Positions 51,164 through 63,128 of a stretch of DNA of 64,000 nt are shown here, piece after piece. The position numbers and the translations under genes were made by a program. Every line of letters begins with the position of its first letter. Within the stretch, counting starts at the first letter, position 1. Below the pieces are notes generated by a model. It was given only the letters and a program-made list of their open reading frames with translations. It was not told the DNA's origin and made no database searches. The stretch is from Adiantum capillus-veneris (Eukaryota; Streptophyta; Polypodiopsida; Polypodiales; Pteridaceae), in assembly GCA_014529385.2 (NCBI GenBank), contig CM043971.1, positions 85,107,340 to 85,171,339 on the forward strand, in the 5' to 3' direction.

Positions 51164-53809
51164 ATGAGTAGTGACGAGGATGTGGGACCGTCCAACCGAA
51201 ACACCTATCTCTCAACGAGGGTCTTATGTCCTTGTAATCAATGCAAGCATGTTGTGCGACGGACAAGACGTGTTTCTTTGCAGCACGTTCGCGAATTTGG
51301 CGAGCTGGATCCATCTATTATAGATCGAGTTGCTGCCAATTATAACTCGTCGGACTCTGACGCTGGCCAACAAGCAGCAATCTTGCAACCCAATAGACGT
51401 GTTCACAGGCGCTTTGGTCAAGCAGCATATGTGAGGCCACAAGATGTAGCCTCTGATAGCTCGGGGGATGGTCATGCAGAGCACATTCCCAACGAGGCAA
51501 TGTTTGAGCCCGAGATTGATGAAATGATCGAGACGATCATGGATTCAGAAAGTCTTATCTATGATGATATGAAAAGTGAAGCCGATACACCATTGTATAA
51601 TGGAGCACGTATGTCTAGATTGAAAGCACTCCTGGTTCTTCTCAACATGCAGGCAAAGTTTGGATGGAGTGACACTAGCGTCATAGCGCTTTTCAGGTGA
51701 TCTATTACAATTAGTTTACTTTAATAAAACTCCAAATGTATAATGATCTGATAGATTTTTACACGACTGTATTGTATTTTTATGTTGTGTAGATTGCTTA
51801 AAGAGCACATACTACCAGCTGACAATGTGATGCCAGATTCCCGAGATGAAGCAAGAAAGATTTTGCGAAACTTGGGGATGGATTACAATTCTATCCACGC
51901 TTGTCCTAATGACTGCATTCTTTTCAGAGGGGAATACATAGACATGGAGAAGTGTCCAAAATGTGATTCCAAAAGATATCGAGTAGATCTCCACGGGACA
52001 AAATTCCACAAAAGGTTTTGCGACATTTTCCTCCGCTTCCTCGCATCAAGCATTTCTTCGAATGTAAGTCCATGGCCGCCCTAGCATCATGGCATGAGGA
52101 GAATAAATCTTCGGATGGTGTGCTACGAATTCCTGCAGATTGCGCAGCCTGGAAACATGTAGATGGAACATGGTCGGATTTTGCCAGGAAAGCTCGAAAG
52201 TTGCGCTTAGGCCTGCTGGCTATGGATGGCGTAAATCCATTTGGTCAAAGATCAACATCTTACAGTGTATGGCCCGTTGTCATCGTCAACTACAACATTC
52301 CCCCGTGGTTGACTACGAAGAAGGGGCACCTATGGTTAAGCTTGATTGCGCCAGGGCGATATAAAGTGGGGAATATGGATGTGTATCTTCGTCCACTATT
52401 GGAAGAGATACAACAATTGTGGATTGGCATAGAAGTGGTGGATATGAGCCGACACACAGGACGACGGAATGCTTTGATCAGAGGCATTCTAATGTGGACC
52501 ATGCATGACTATCCCGGGCTAACAGAATGCTCAGGTGATCTATTGACACTCCTCACTCAGACACTGTAAATCTTGTTTTTTCCCATAGTTGATATATTAT
52601 CATGTGTATACATGCACGGCTTCAAACAAGCAGATACAGAGCATGTGTCACATGTGGACCTAGACTGAATGCACCAAGGGCGCCCTCACTGAAGAAGCAA
52701 ATCTACGAAGGTCATCAAGCGTATCTTCCAGAGAATCATGTGTTACGCGACGGCTTTTTGGGAAGAGAGCCACCAAGGATGTCTGCACAAGCATGGTTAG
52801 AGCAGAAGGAGATGTGCGATGACGGATTGCCTCCAGGGATGAAGAGACTATCTCTATGGTACGAGTAACCATACTGGCCCCGACTCATGATCAATCACTT
52901 CCTCGATCCAATGCACATATTCAAGAATGTGGGTAATCTACTATGGGACCATCTGATCGGCAAGAAAGATACTTTGGGAGCTAGAGTTGACCTTAGAAAT
53001 GTGGATCGTATGGAGCAATATTGGCCGCAAACAGCGTCTGATGGATCGATAAAACTCCCTAAAGCACCATGGATTTTCACAGGAGCCCAAGAACGCAAAG
53101 TAAAAGAGACCATTCGATCTTTGCGGACCCCCACTGGCGTAATGCACTCGCTCCGAACGTGTTTTACTAAAGAAGGAAAGCTTACCGGTTTGAAGTCACA
53201 CGATTGGCATAAAATGTGTCAGGTACGTTCATAGTGGACTTTAATATCATTGCATAAAATGTGGACTTTAATATCATTGCTGCACATACTTTACAATTTA
53301 TTTTACCGGTTGCCATTGAGGGATGTTTGTCTCTCGACATCCGTAACACAATCTACAAACATGCAAAGCTGGTACAATGGATCTCACAAAAGGAGATCAA
53401 CGTAGACTCCATACCATTCGCCAAACTAAATGCTGCGGAGCTTGTGTGCATGTTTGAGAAACATTTTCCTACTACCATGCTAACCATTCAGGTGCATCTT
53501 CTTGTTCACATAGTTGATGAGGTGAAAATAGCTGGCACAGTTCATTCCAGATGGATGTTCTTCTTAGAACGTTTCATGAAAACGCTTAAGGGATATGTGC
53601 ATCAAAAGGCACGTCCGGAGGGTAGCATGGCAGAAGGTTGGTTGGTATCAGAGTCCCTAGTGTACATTGGAGAGTGGCTAGACGGATTTGATAAAGCCCG
53701 GGACACGCTATGGCGAACCATAGATGATGAGCGCATATCTGGGATTGTCATGTGCAATCTCGGTGTTGAGAAGAAGATGACGAAAGATCTAGAAGCTAAA
53801 ATCAACTGA
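51164..53809 (+). pseudogene. CACTA tnp2-type transposase (Transposase_21) with DUF4218
   Basis: Exon 1 (51164-51696) carries CPCNQCKHVVRR, a zinc-finger-like N-terminus, and MSRLKALLVLLNMQAKFGWS. It is joined by a GT-AG intron (51697-51792) to LLKEHILPADNVMPDS and HACPNDCILFRGEY...CPKCDSKRYR. After a frameshift near 52012 the Transposase_21 core follows: HFPPLPRIKHFF, LGLLAMDGVNPFG, TSYSVWPVVIVNYN, GNMDVYLRPLLEEIQ. Then come RYRACVTCG, GHQAYLPENH, a TAA at 52866 and DPMHIFKNVGNLLWD. DUF4218 is clear at 53300-53690 (FILPVAIEGCL, IQVHLLVHIVDEV, RWMFFLERFMKTLKGYV, RPEGSMAEGWL). Stops and frameshifts make this copy inactive as it stands. Confidence 0.9.
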
Positions 53810-53815
53810 TTTTGC

Positions 53816-54475
53816 ATGCTTCACAATCCAGTGATGCAAAAGTGGATTTCACAATATGAGGATGCAAAGCAAGAGCGACAAAGGGCACGAATCGAGTGGA
53901 GACGGGGAAGACGACCACCGATGCACTATCCGACGGTTCTGGAGAGCCTACCAACCTTCATGAGCTTAAGATGGTTGCACAACCAATTGAAAAGCGCACA
54001 ACAATGCGGTGACGAAGTGACTGAGGAAGAGTGGGAGTACTCTCGGGGTTGCGCGACCAAGGTAAGTTTGCAATGTACGACTAGCTAGTGACTTTATTTC
54101 TAAACGTTTGAACGGCCACTCATAATCTTTGTTCGTTGTAGTATAAGTCATACACAGCAGCATGGTGTAAAGGTCGACATTTTAGGGTGGAACGAATCTA
54201 CAAAAAGCGTTTTACTCAAGATTGTGGAATCATGGCAAAATTTGAACAGTCTAGTCGACGACGTTCCTCTGATGCAGATCCTGTGGTGGCGGAACTCACT
54301 TACTTCGGCACGCTGCAAGAGATTTTGAGGATCGATTAGAGAGGATTTTTTGTCGACTTGTTCGACGTGCAATGGTTCAAGATAATCATGGAGGGTCGCA
54401 ACGCTACTGTGCGTAGAGGAGAGTCTGGTTTTCTTGAGGTGGATTCTACTAAGAAATGGACTGACCTAAGAGACT
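53816..54475 (+). pseudogene. CACTA DUF4216 region
   Basis: ISQYEDAKQERQRARIEWRR and EEEWEYSRGCATK form one exon with a GT donor at 54061. After a TAG acceptor near 54141 comes YKSYTAAWCKGRHF, ELTYFGTLQEILRID, TAG (54338) and DLFDVQWFKIIMEG. The segment is cut at GAGAC (about 54476) by the deletion that removes Transposase_24. Same TAG as in the 19476 copy. Confidence 0.75.
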
Positions 54476-54476
54476 T

Positions 54477-54860
54477 GGGGAGCGGTGGATGGGCATCATT
54501 TGAGGCCGATTTTGTAAGTGTTTTCGCATTGCTCTTTATGTTCGATAGTTTAGGGTTTATGAGTTTTTTAATTCTAACATAATGAAATCTTTGTATGTTT
54601 TGACAGTGGGCGATAACAGGACGTGATCCCACACCGTACGAGCGTGAGTACGCAGGCAGGAAGGGCTTAAACGCCCTAATGGACATTCTCAGTTCTCGTG
54701 GCGGCATGGTTAGTATTAGGGTTTACTCTTTTCTATTTTTTGTATTGTTTTATAAATGTCGTTATATGTTTATACTTACTGAAAGCTGTCTTATTGTCTT
54801 TTTTTTGCAGAATCCGACAGATATGCCGCTTGGACGCGATGAGACGTCTGACTAGACGAC
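54477..54860 (+). pseudogene. 3' remnant of the Transposase_24 (TNPA-like) gene
   Basis: Only the last codons of the main exon (SGGWASFEADF, with a GTAAGT donor) and the two terminal exons (TGRDPTPYEREYAGRKGLNA; NPTDMPLGRDETSD) remain. They are identical in layout to the intact gene at 20094-21352, and splice borders are conserved. Confidence 0.8.
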
Positions 54861-55214
54861 GTCAGTTTAGAGCATTAGTTTAGGGTTTCTCATAGCTTAT
54901 GTATCATGAGACGGATTTTATACGTCTTTTTGAACCATGTATATTATTACATTTGTCACCGCGGTTCATTTTGCCAATCAATTCTTTATGCCTATGATGT
55001 TGTACAATTGTCATTATTACATTTGCCAATCAATTTATTTTGCCTATGATGTGTACAATTGTCAATTTTACGCTTGTCAATTTTGCAAACAATGCGTCTT
55101 GTGGGTGACTATTTTGGGTCTATTATCTACCCTTGCACTTTTTTTAAAAAGTGAATCAAGTACAATATGGTTGATGGGTGGCAGGGCATTCAATGCCCTG
55201 TCACCAAAAAAAAT

Positions 55215-55458
55215 TTCTCTCGGGCGTCGCTACAACCGTCGCTATTTATGGCTCTGTAGCGTCGCTATGAGCGTCGCTATAGACTTTTGTTTAAACGTCA
55301 CTACAACCGTCGCTATATGCATCGCTATATAGCGACGCTCATAGCGACGCTCTCGTAGCGATGCTATTAGCGGCGGTTTTAGCGACGCCGGGGGTTATAA
55401 AAACCTAGTGTATTTTCGTCGCTAACAGCGTCACAAGAGCACACAACCTCTTGTAGTG
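55215..55458. promoter_or_regulatory. CACTA subterminal repeat cluster, right end
   Basis: Copies of GCGTCGCTA and TAGCGACGC in both orientations next to the TIR, with several point-mutated units (for example ACGTCACTACA). Counterpart of 19476-19735. Confidence 0.8.
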
Positions 55459-55732
55459 TTAGTAGCTGCCATAGCTTCTTCGAGGTCGTGCCTCCACCAA
55501 ACCTCTTTACAAAAGCAGCCCTTAACACATCCCATGCATTCTTGGTAGCCTGGGGCAATGCATTATACCAGGACTTAGCCTCTACTTTCATTAGCAGAGG
55601 AAAAATTCTAAGTCGTGAAGCATCGTCATCTTTGTTGGAGACGACACAAGCAATGTCGAAATCATCCAAAAAGTCGGTGGTGAGATCCTCTCCCTTCTTT
55701 CCACTGAACGTGGGGAAAGAAACACTTGCCAT
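55459..55732 (-). pseudogene. Ty3-type gag capsid fragment, cut by the CACTA element
   Basis: MASVSFPTFSGKKGEDLTTD, then FDIACVVSN, RLRIFPLLMKVEAKSWYNAL and AWDVLRAAFVKRFGG. This is the conserved first half of plant Retrotrans_gag. The frame runs into the CACTA terminus at 55458, so the C-terminal half is lost or lies beyond the element. No continuation is found left of 49010. Confidence 0.85.
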
Positions 55733-56051
55733 GGTGGTGACTCAAGAAATTACAAACCTTTTTTTTTTGTTTTTTGTTTTCTTTTTTACATTAACAGTAG
55801 CGGCTCATAGCGGCTTTTTTATAGGGGTGGGTGGATAGGTTAAAATAGGATAAAGATAGAGACATTAAAGGAATGATGGTAATCTAATATGGGGAGAATG
55901 ATAGGGTTCGGGAAATTGAGGATTTCTCCTAGTACCGCCACACCGAATAGGTGTACGATCTTTTGTTGGTAGAAGACTTTTCTATCTACATAGATATTCA
56001 CATGCATATGCTGCAGGAATCTGAACGGGAATGCCGTCGGCCCATTTTCCA

Positions 56052-57040
56052 TCATGCACGGAGGGTGGAATACTTACTTATACTCTTACCGTGCCAGTGT
56101 TGATGAGTCGGCACATCCACAAGAGGTCGTCGCCTTTCATGGGCTCTACCTTTCCTTCGTTGCTCAGCATGTATGGGGTGATGGCGACGCGTCTGTCCAC
56201 TCCCAACCTCTTGGCTAACAAAAATTGCAGGTAATTTCCGTAGTTGGTGTGTTGCATGAATTCTACTCCATTCAGTTGCAACTCGTCCCCAGCCCATTGG
56301 GTTTCTTCCGTGGTAGAGAGTTTCTTCAGGATAAGTTGTACAGGGAGAGGAGGAAGATCCTCCACTCGCTTTCTAAAATAGCGAGAGCAGTAGCCGAACC
56401 ACTCTTCTCTAGGACATGGGAATCTTCTTACCACTTCTTCTTCCGGATTGTTGAAGTGGATTGGTAGCACTCGCATGCGTCGTGCAAATCGGTAGGCGAC
56501 CTTCCGCCGCTTAGCTTCGGATGACTTCTTCTTTGACAAAGTGGGTACAACCCGGCTTTCTGAGCTTGAAGCACTTGCTTGGCCAGATGCTTCTTCCTTC
56601 GGGGTCATGTGTTTCCAGACTGGCTTATCTTCTCCTTGCCTTTGGCTCGAGCAGCCCCTTTAGGCCACTTTGGAGTTATAACTTTGACTACAGTTTCTTT
56701 AGGGAAAAGAGGTCTCACCGTTTGCTTCCCTTCCTTGACGTGAATGACTTCTTCGCGATGAATGTCGATGTAGATGACTTCAGCCCTTTCGCTGCCTTCG
56801 TTGCTGCTGGCACTCATTGACAGTGTGCCTTGGTTGACAACAGTGATGGCACTTCACCAACCTCCCACCTGATGCTTTCAATTTATAGTTAGAACGAGTG
56901 ACACGAGATGGAGAATTTACCTCTTGAATGCTGACGACAGTGCAGCCTGGCAGTAGCACCTCAATGAAGGCGGCTAGTGCCTCCTTCATCTCCTCTTCTT
57001 CCGTCCTCCACTTAGAAAATTCCTTCAGCCATTCGTCCAT
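56052..57040 (-). pseudogene. Extra ORF upstream of gag (Ogre-like ORF1 position), fragmented
   Basis: Read on the minus strand: MDEWLKEFSKWRTEEEEMKE at 57040, then a knuckle CHHCCQPRHTVNEC (CxxCx4Hx4C), a basic segment (56817-56605) and a 176-codon frame (56608-56078) with RRFPCPREEWFGYCSRYF and LTK-free, WLCR-like C-terminal LLWMCRLINTG. It lies between a PBS-like site and gag. Ogre elements of the Tat lineage carry an ORF of unknown function in this position. I do not recognise the protein itself. Frame changes near 56780 and 56605 break it. Confidence 0.55.
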
Positions 57041-57095
57041 GATTGATAGTGGGCATCACTTTCAGCATTGTAAACTGAAGGGTTTTAGAAAGCCC

Positions 57096-57114
57096 TACTC
57101 CGTGGGAGCACCAA
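57096..57114 (-). promoter_or_regulatory. Primer-binding-site-like sequence
   Basis: On the minus strand, the LTR-type end CGTCA (57116) is followed by TTTGGTGCTCCCACGGAG. The TGG start and position suit a PBS, but I cannot name the tRNA. ORF1-like coding starts 55 bases further on. Confidence 0.45.
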
Positions 57115-57115
57115 A

Positions 57116-58552
<1,437 letters not shown>

Positions 58553-58573
58553 ATTTCATAGCTTTTCTCATCT

Positions 58574-58760
58574 TCACACAAAAAATTGTATTCATATACA
58601 TATGCTGAACACAGAGGAAATGCCATGCCTTTCTTTTATTCACACAAAGAATTGCAGTCGTATATACACCTACTGCTGAACAGACATGAATTTGCATTGC
58701 CTTTCTTTTATTTACACAAAAAATTGCACTGTCTTTCAATATGTTTTCCATTCATAAGCT
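58574..58760. repeat. Short tandem repeat, about 70-bp unit, three copies
   Basis: Each unit holds TTC/TTTACACAAARAATTGCA and, in two units, TGCCTTTCTTTTATT. Units start near 58574, 58638 and 58708. No gene. Confidence 0.6.
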
Positions 58761-58963
58761 CTTGTTCGTCAAAATTTTGCTTCAAATGGTCTCGTTCGCC
58801 ATGTAATGGTTTTGAGTGGCGAATTGGGTCATGGCTTCACTTGTGTATACGGATGGAATCGACATAACTAGTCCGAAAATTCATTTCATGTTCGTTAGTA
58901 GTATTGATTTTTCGTCGTCAAACATCCTCTTTCGCAGTATGTCTTCTCCGCCTCTAGCCACCG

Positions 58964-59570
58964 TTGGTATGCGATGAGCTAGGCAAGGGGAGGGTGGTAA
59001 GCCGGCTAGGCCCTCTTGGGCAATGCATCTGCAATCCGCACCAAGATGAATGCAAGGAGTACGTTCCTCTTTCCCAGGACGCTACACCTTTTGCGCAGGA
59101 TTCTTACGTTGGTTTAATGGAGGAGGCTATGCTTACGCCTCCTTCAACTGGGAAAAAACGATCCAAGATAGAGATATCCTCACAAGCATAGACTCTAACT
59201 GAGCATCTAGAGGTCACAAATGCAATGAGTCAACCACCAGGGCAGAAACCACAGGAAGCACACACAAGCACAAAAGGGACGAAACTACCAGTGCAGACAT
59301 CACAGGATGCAGACACATCCACAAAAGGGACGAAGCGCTAGAGAGCAACGGCAGTTATATGGGATGACAAGAGCACGCATACTCTCCTACGACTCTATGA
59401 GGAGCAGTGGTCACACATCAAGAAGGGAAATTTTTGCCCTAAAGATTGGGAATATTTGGTCTTTGCTGTAAATCGGGAGATCACAGGTAGCTTCAACCCG
59501 GAGCATTAGGGAATTTCGGAGGTCATTTGGAGGGCCTTCTAAGAAAATGTATTTTTTGCACTCTCTCTCT
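58964..59570 (+). pseudogene. Myb/trihelix-like DNA-binding domain, 5' part of the right-edge transposase gene
   Basis: One frame runs from 58964 through TPPSTGKKRSKIEISSQA, TAG (59189), a Thr/Gln-rich linker, TAG (59339) and RATAVIWDDKSTHTLLRLYE, EEQWSHIKKGNFCPKDWEYL, VFAVNREI. The W...LL.LYEE.W..I.KGNF...WE motif is the Myb/SANT-like trihelix pattern. Both TAG codons could be former CAG. A possible GT donor lies at about 59488. In PIF/Harbinger-type transposons a separate Myb-like protein guides the nuclease; here the domain lies directly upstream, and probably in the same gene. Confidence 0.65.
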
Positions 59571-59703
59571 AGAAAAAATGGCAAATAATAGAACTGGGTC
59601 TTTCATAGTAAAAGTTCAAAAAGTGTACTTTAAGTACATTCCTTACTCTTCTGAACATTTGTTCGTAGTGATTGAGGGATATTCCACTTTTCAGTTGCAT
59701 TGA

Positions 59704-62554
59704 ATGAACCTCGTCAATATGGAGGGAATGAGGCTAACATGGAGGGACGAAAGCGCAGCCGCTATTCACTTTCCATTAAACCTGCACATTTGGCTAATGG
59801 CGCACTCCTCAAATGGCACAAATGTTACCCAGAAACGAGCCAAATATCACCTTCACATTGATTTGGACAATGAGTACCAACCATTGATTAAGCGCAGTAA
59901 AACAAACACACATATACCTCCCGCTTCCATAGACACGCTCAGAGCTCAGGCAGCTAAACACATAGATATCTGGACGAGAGGCTCTCTCTACCCTAAGAAT
60001 CCAATGACTAATGCGTCTCCACCATTTGTCAATCCTACAAGCTTATTGACCTTTGCTGGTGATGGAGAAAAGGGCCTTCTGGGTTATTGTAAATCTCTTA
60101 CAAGAGAAGCTGAAACTTACAAGAGCATTCTCCAAGCTCAACAATGTGAGATTGTTCGCCTTTCACATTTACATTCTACAGATCAGGTTACCATTTTGCA
60201 ACATAAAACAGAGGTACAAGAACTGAAAGGAAAGGTGCGAAGTTGTCAAATGAAGGACACCATCTTGGGTGGTCGTATCCGAAAGAAGAAATTGCGCAAT
60301 CTTGAAACATTGTAGGTTGCATCAGGAGGTCTCAAGAAAAGAATCCGAGCATTAAGGTGATGCTTCTTGGTTGGCTACATTGTCTTAGTTAAGTAATCTT
60401 TTTGTTTTTTCTTGTTATGCATTGTTTTCATGTGCCTAAATAGTGTTAGTGAAGCAAATTTTCTGTTATTTACTTATGCATTGTCTTCATGTAGAGATTT
60501 AATCTATCCTGACAAGGAAATCATTGACCCCAAAGACAATATAGGAAAGAGATTGAAGCCACTTATAAGTAGAAGCCTGGCAGCAGATATAGTACATGAC
60601 AAGAAGTTTAAGGTCCTACAACGAAATGTAGTGGACCGCTTTATTTCAGAGAACTCAGTGCCTGCAAAAGAGATACAAGGCACACTTGATTCACTTGGTG
60701 TAAGCAAAAGAGGATATTCGGCTATCCAAAAGTCTGTCTCATCCATCTTTGTTAAGAAGGGTATAAAATCCAAACTTCTACCATCAGCCTCAAGTGTTTG
60801 GAAAGAGAGGCTTCAACTTAACGAGGCACAGGGAGACTATTTTGGACAGCCCTTTCATATTAAAGCAACTTACAGTGGCCATGGAGCAAACATGGCATAT
60901 GATGAGTTCAATAATATTTTTATGGACCTGCGGATATTACAGAAGAGAATGGTGGATTTTTACAACATCACATTTGAAGAGTCACGAGGGATATTACATT
61001 TTGTGTTAAAACTGGATGAGTGTGAGCTTGTTAAAGAGAAAAAGCTAGAGCGTGTTACTATTACTTTAATGAATAGAGCCCTCTCAAAGTGTCCCAGTGA
61101 TGATCCTTTATATTTTAGTGTTCAATCAGAATCTAACATATGGTGGCTTGGTGCGTTTGAGGTAAGCAAGATTCTCAGGTAAGCTCAAATGTTCACATCT
61201 ACTTAAGTCTCATTTATTTTGTGTTGCAGGTAAAGAAAGAAGATCATGAGATTCTATAGTGGGTGTTCCATCGAACTAATATTCCGGAGGTGATTGATCG
61301 ACAGACTAACCAGGGAGAGGTACTACGTCTAGATGGAAGGGGAGACTTTCAAGTTCAGTGGCATCTTGCAGGTGACCTCAAAACATTAAAGTGCATGTAT
61401 AATTGTGGAATGGGTGCAATGGCAAAGTCGCCGTGTTTGTTCTGCATGGAGCCTGCAAAGGTCATGGACCCAAAGTGGTGGAGAAAAGCTCCAACACGTC
61501 ACATTGAGGATCCTGATTTTCGATCGGTTTTGAAAATACCACTTGTGAATGTCCACATTTGTACAATGCATGCCCTTTGTAGAATTGTGGAGAAATTGGT
61601 CTACTTATACATCGGGTTTGCTTGGAAGATTAAGAACTCGGCAGAACGACAAGTAGCCCTGTAGTGCTTAGAAATGGTACTGTCGGATATGGGGCTTCAT
61701 GGTGGCAATGTGAAAATCCAGCGGGATGAAAAGAGATCAACTGCTGAGAAGGATGTCCCATGCAAACCATCCATCGTTGGGGTGAAGGCACGGAGGTTTT
61801 TATCTAAACCCTAAGGTACAAGAGATCCGAAGCTAACAAAACATGGAAAAATATATAACACATCTTATGTTAGCAAGGTAGAGTATCAGAGCTGGAAAAA
61901 GCTACATATTGCAGTCAAAGACCAAGAACGAACTACTCGTAACGCGAAGGCTGAGGTTTGGCGATCAATAGACATCCTATTTTTAATGTGCGACAAAGAT
62001 GACTAGTCAGAAGGTGATATGAACAAGTTCAAGGAGAATCTCAACCTTCTCAAAAAATCATTCAAGACAGCATGGACAGACACCCAGATTACTCACTACA
62101 TGGTATTATCGTGTATTTCATTCTCTCTTGTGTGCAAATATGTGAGTGTAAAACATTCTAACTAATCTGTTTTCATATCCAGCACATCATCTTCAATCAT
62201 TTACAATATTTTATACAAAAGTATGGGAACCCGACAATATGGAATACCCAAGGGATGGAAAAGTCTCATTACATGGCGAGAAATGCTTATTTCAGGCACA
62301 CACGACATGGTGGCTCTCGAATCAAGGCTAACAGTTTGAGAGAACTATTTGAATGGTTCTATCGTAGAATCATTCATCGAATGCAGGCAAAAGAAGTCTT
62401 GGCAAATTCAGCAACAGCACAAGCCATCAGACATTTACAACAACAAAAAGTTAAAAGATCAATGGCATACAACAACTCCGGAGCTCGTGAAAGTCAACGA
62501 AGGTGGAGAGAGACAATGGTGTATGTGAATCACAAGTGGAGAAAGACACTCTGA
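59704..62554 (+). pseudogene. DDE-transposase-like gene, four exons, five in-frame TAG/TAA
   Basis: Exons 59704-60356, 60495-61161, 61230-62102 and 62183-62554 have GT-AG borders and matching phases; together they give 855 codons with no frameshift. Exon 1 ends in a coiled coil (REAETYKSILQAQQCEIVRL to VQELKGKV). Exons 2-3 carry FVLKLDECELVKEKKLERVT, WHLAGDLKTLKCMYNCGMGA followed by CLFC, VHICTMHALCRIVEKLV and LSDMGLHGGNV. Exon 4 carries IWNTQGMEKSHYMARNAYF. I read the D of KLDE, the D of AGDLK and the E of QGMEKSH as the likely catalytic triad, resembling broadly distributed eukaryotic DDE transposases with a CxxC insert. In-frame stops: TAG 60313, TAG 61257, TAG 61662, TAA 61812, TAG 62004. 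The family name is not known to me. Confidence 0.65.
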
Positions 62555-62617
62555 GTGGATGACATTGTACAAAATTTATGTAATACATGATCTTATACAA
62601 TTGCTACTTGAAGTGTA

Positions 62618-63071
62618 TCAAGATTTTGAAGGTTCAATTTTGTTTTTTGGCACGTCACCCTTGTAACGAATCATGAGATGTTTGCCATACTCTAAAAGTT
62701 CATCTGGGTTTTGTCTACCAAGAGCTAGTGCCATTGCTGTGTAGGTGTAGTAATACGCTGCCCGACCACCTATATAGCCCGGGCAGTAACCAAAACAATC
62801 TCTAGCAAACACTTTGTCCACAAGAATGACTTTATCTGCACTTTTGGGCAGCACCGGTCCACCCAAGAAGCGTGATAGTGTCTTGAATGTGTAAGTTGCT
62901 ATTGAACCCTCTTGTGACATGGAATTGTGAAAAACTACTATCGGCGACTCCAAAGCTTTGAAAGGTACTGCGCTAGGGCCGCATCCCTTCCACGATACTC
63001 TCGAGTCCGCCGTCGAAGGAAGTCATCCTTGTCAGCAATCCAAGACTGCACATATCATGTCAGAAGTGACA

Positions 63072-63128
<57 letters not shown>

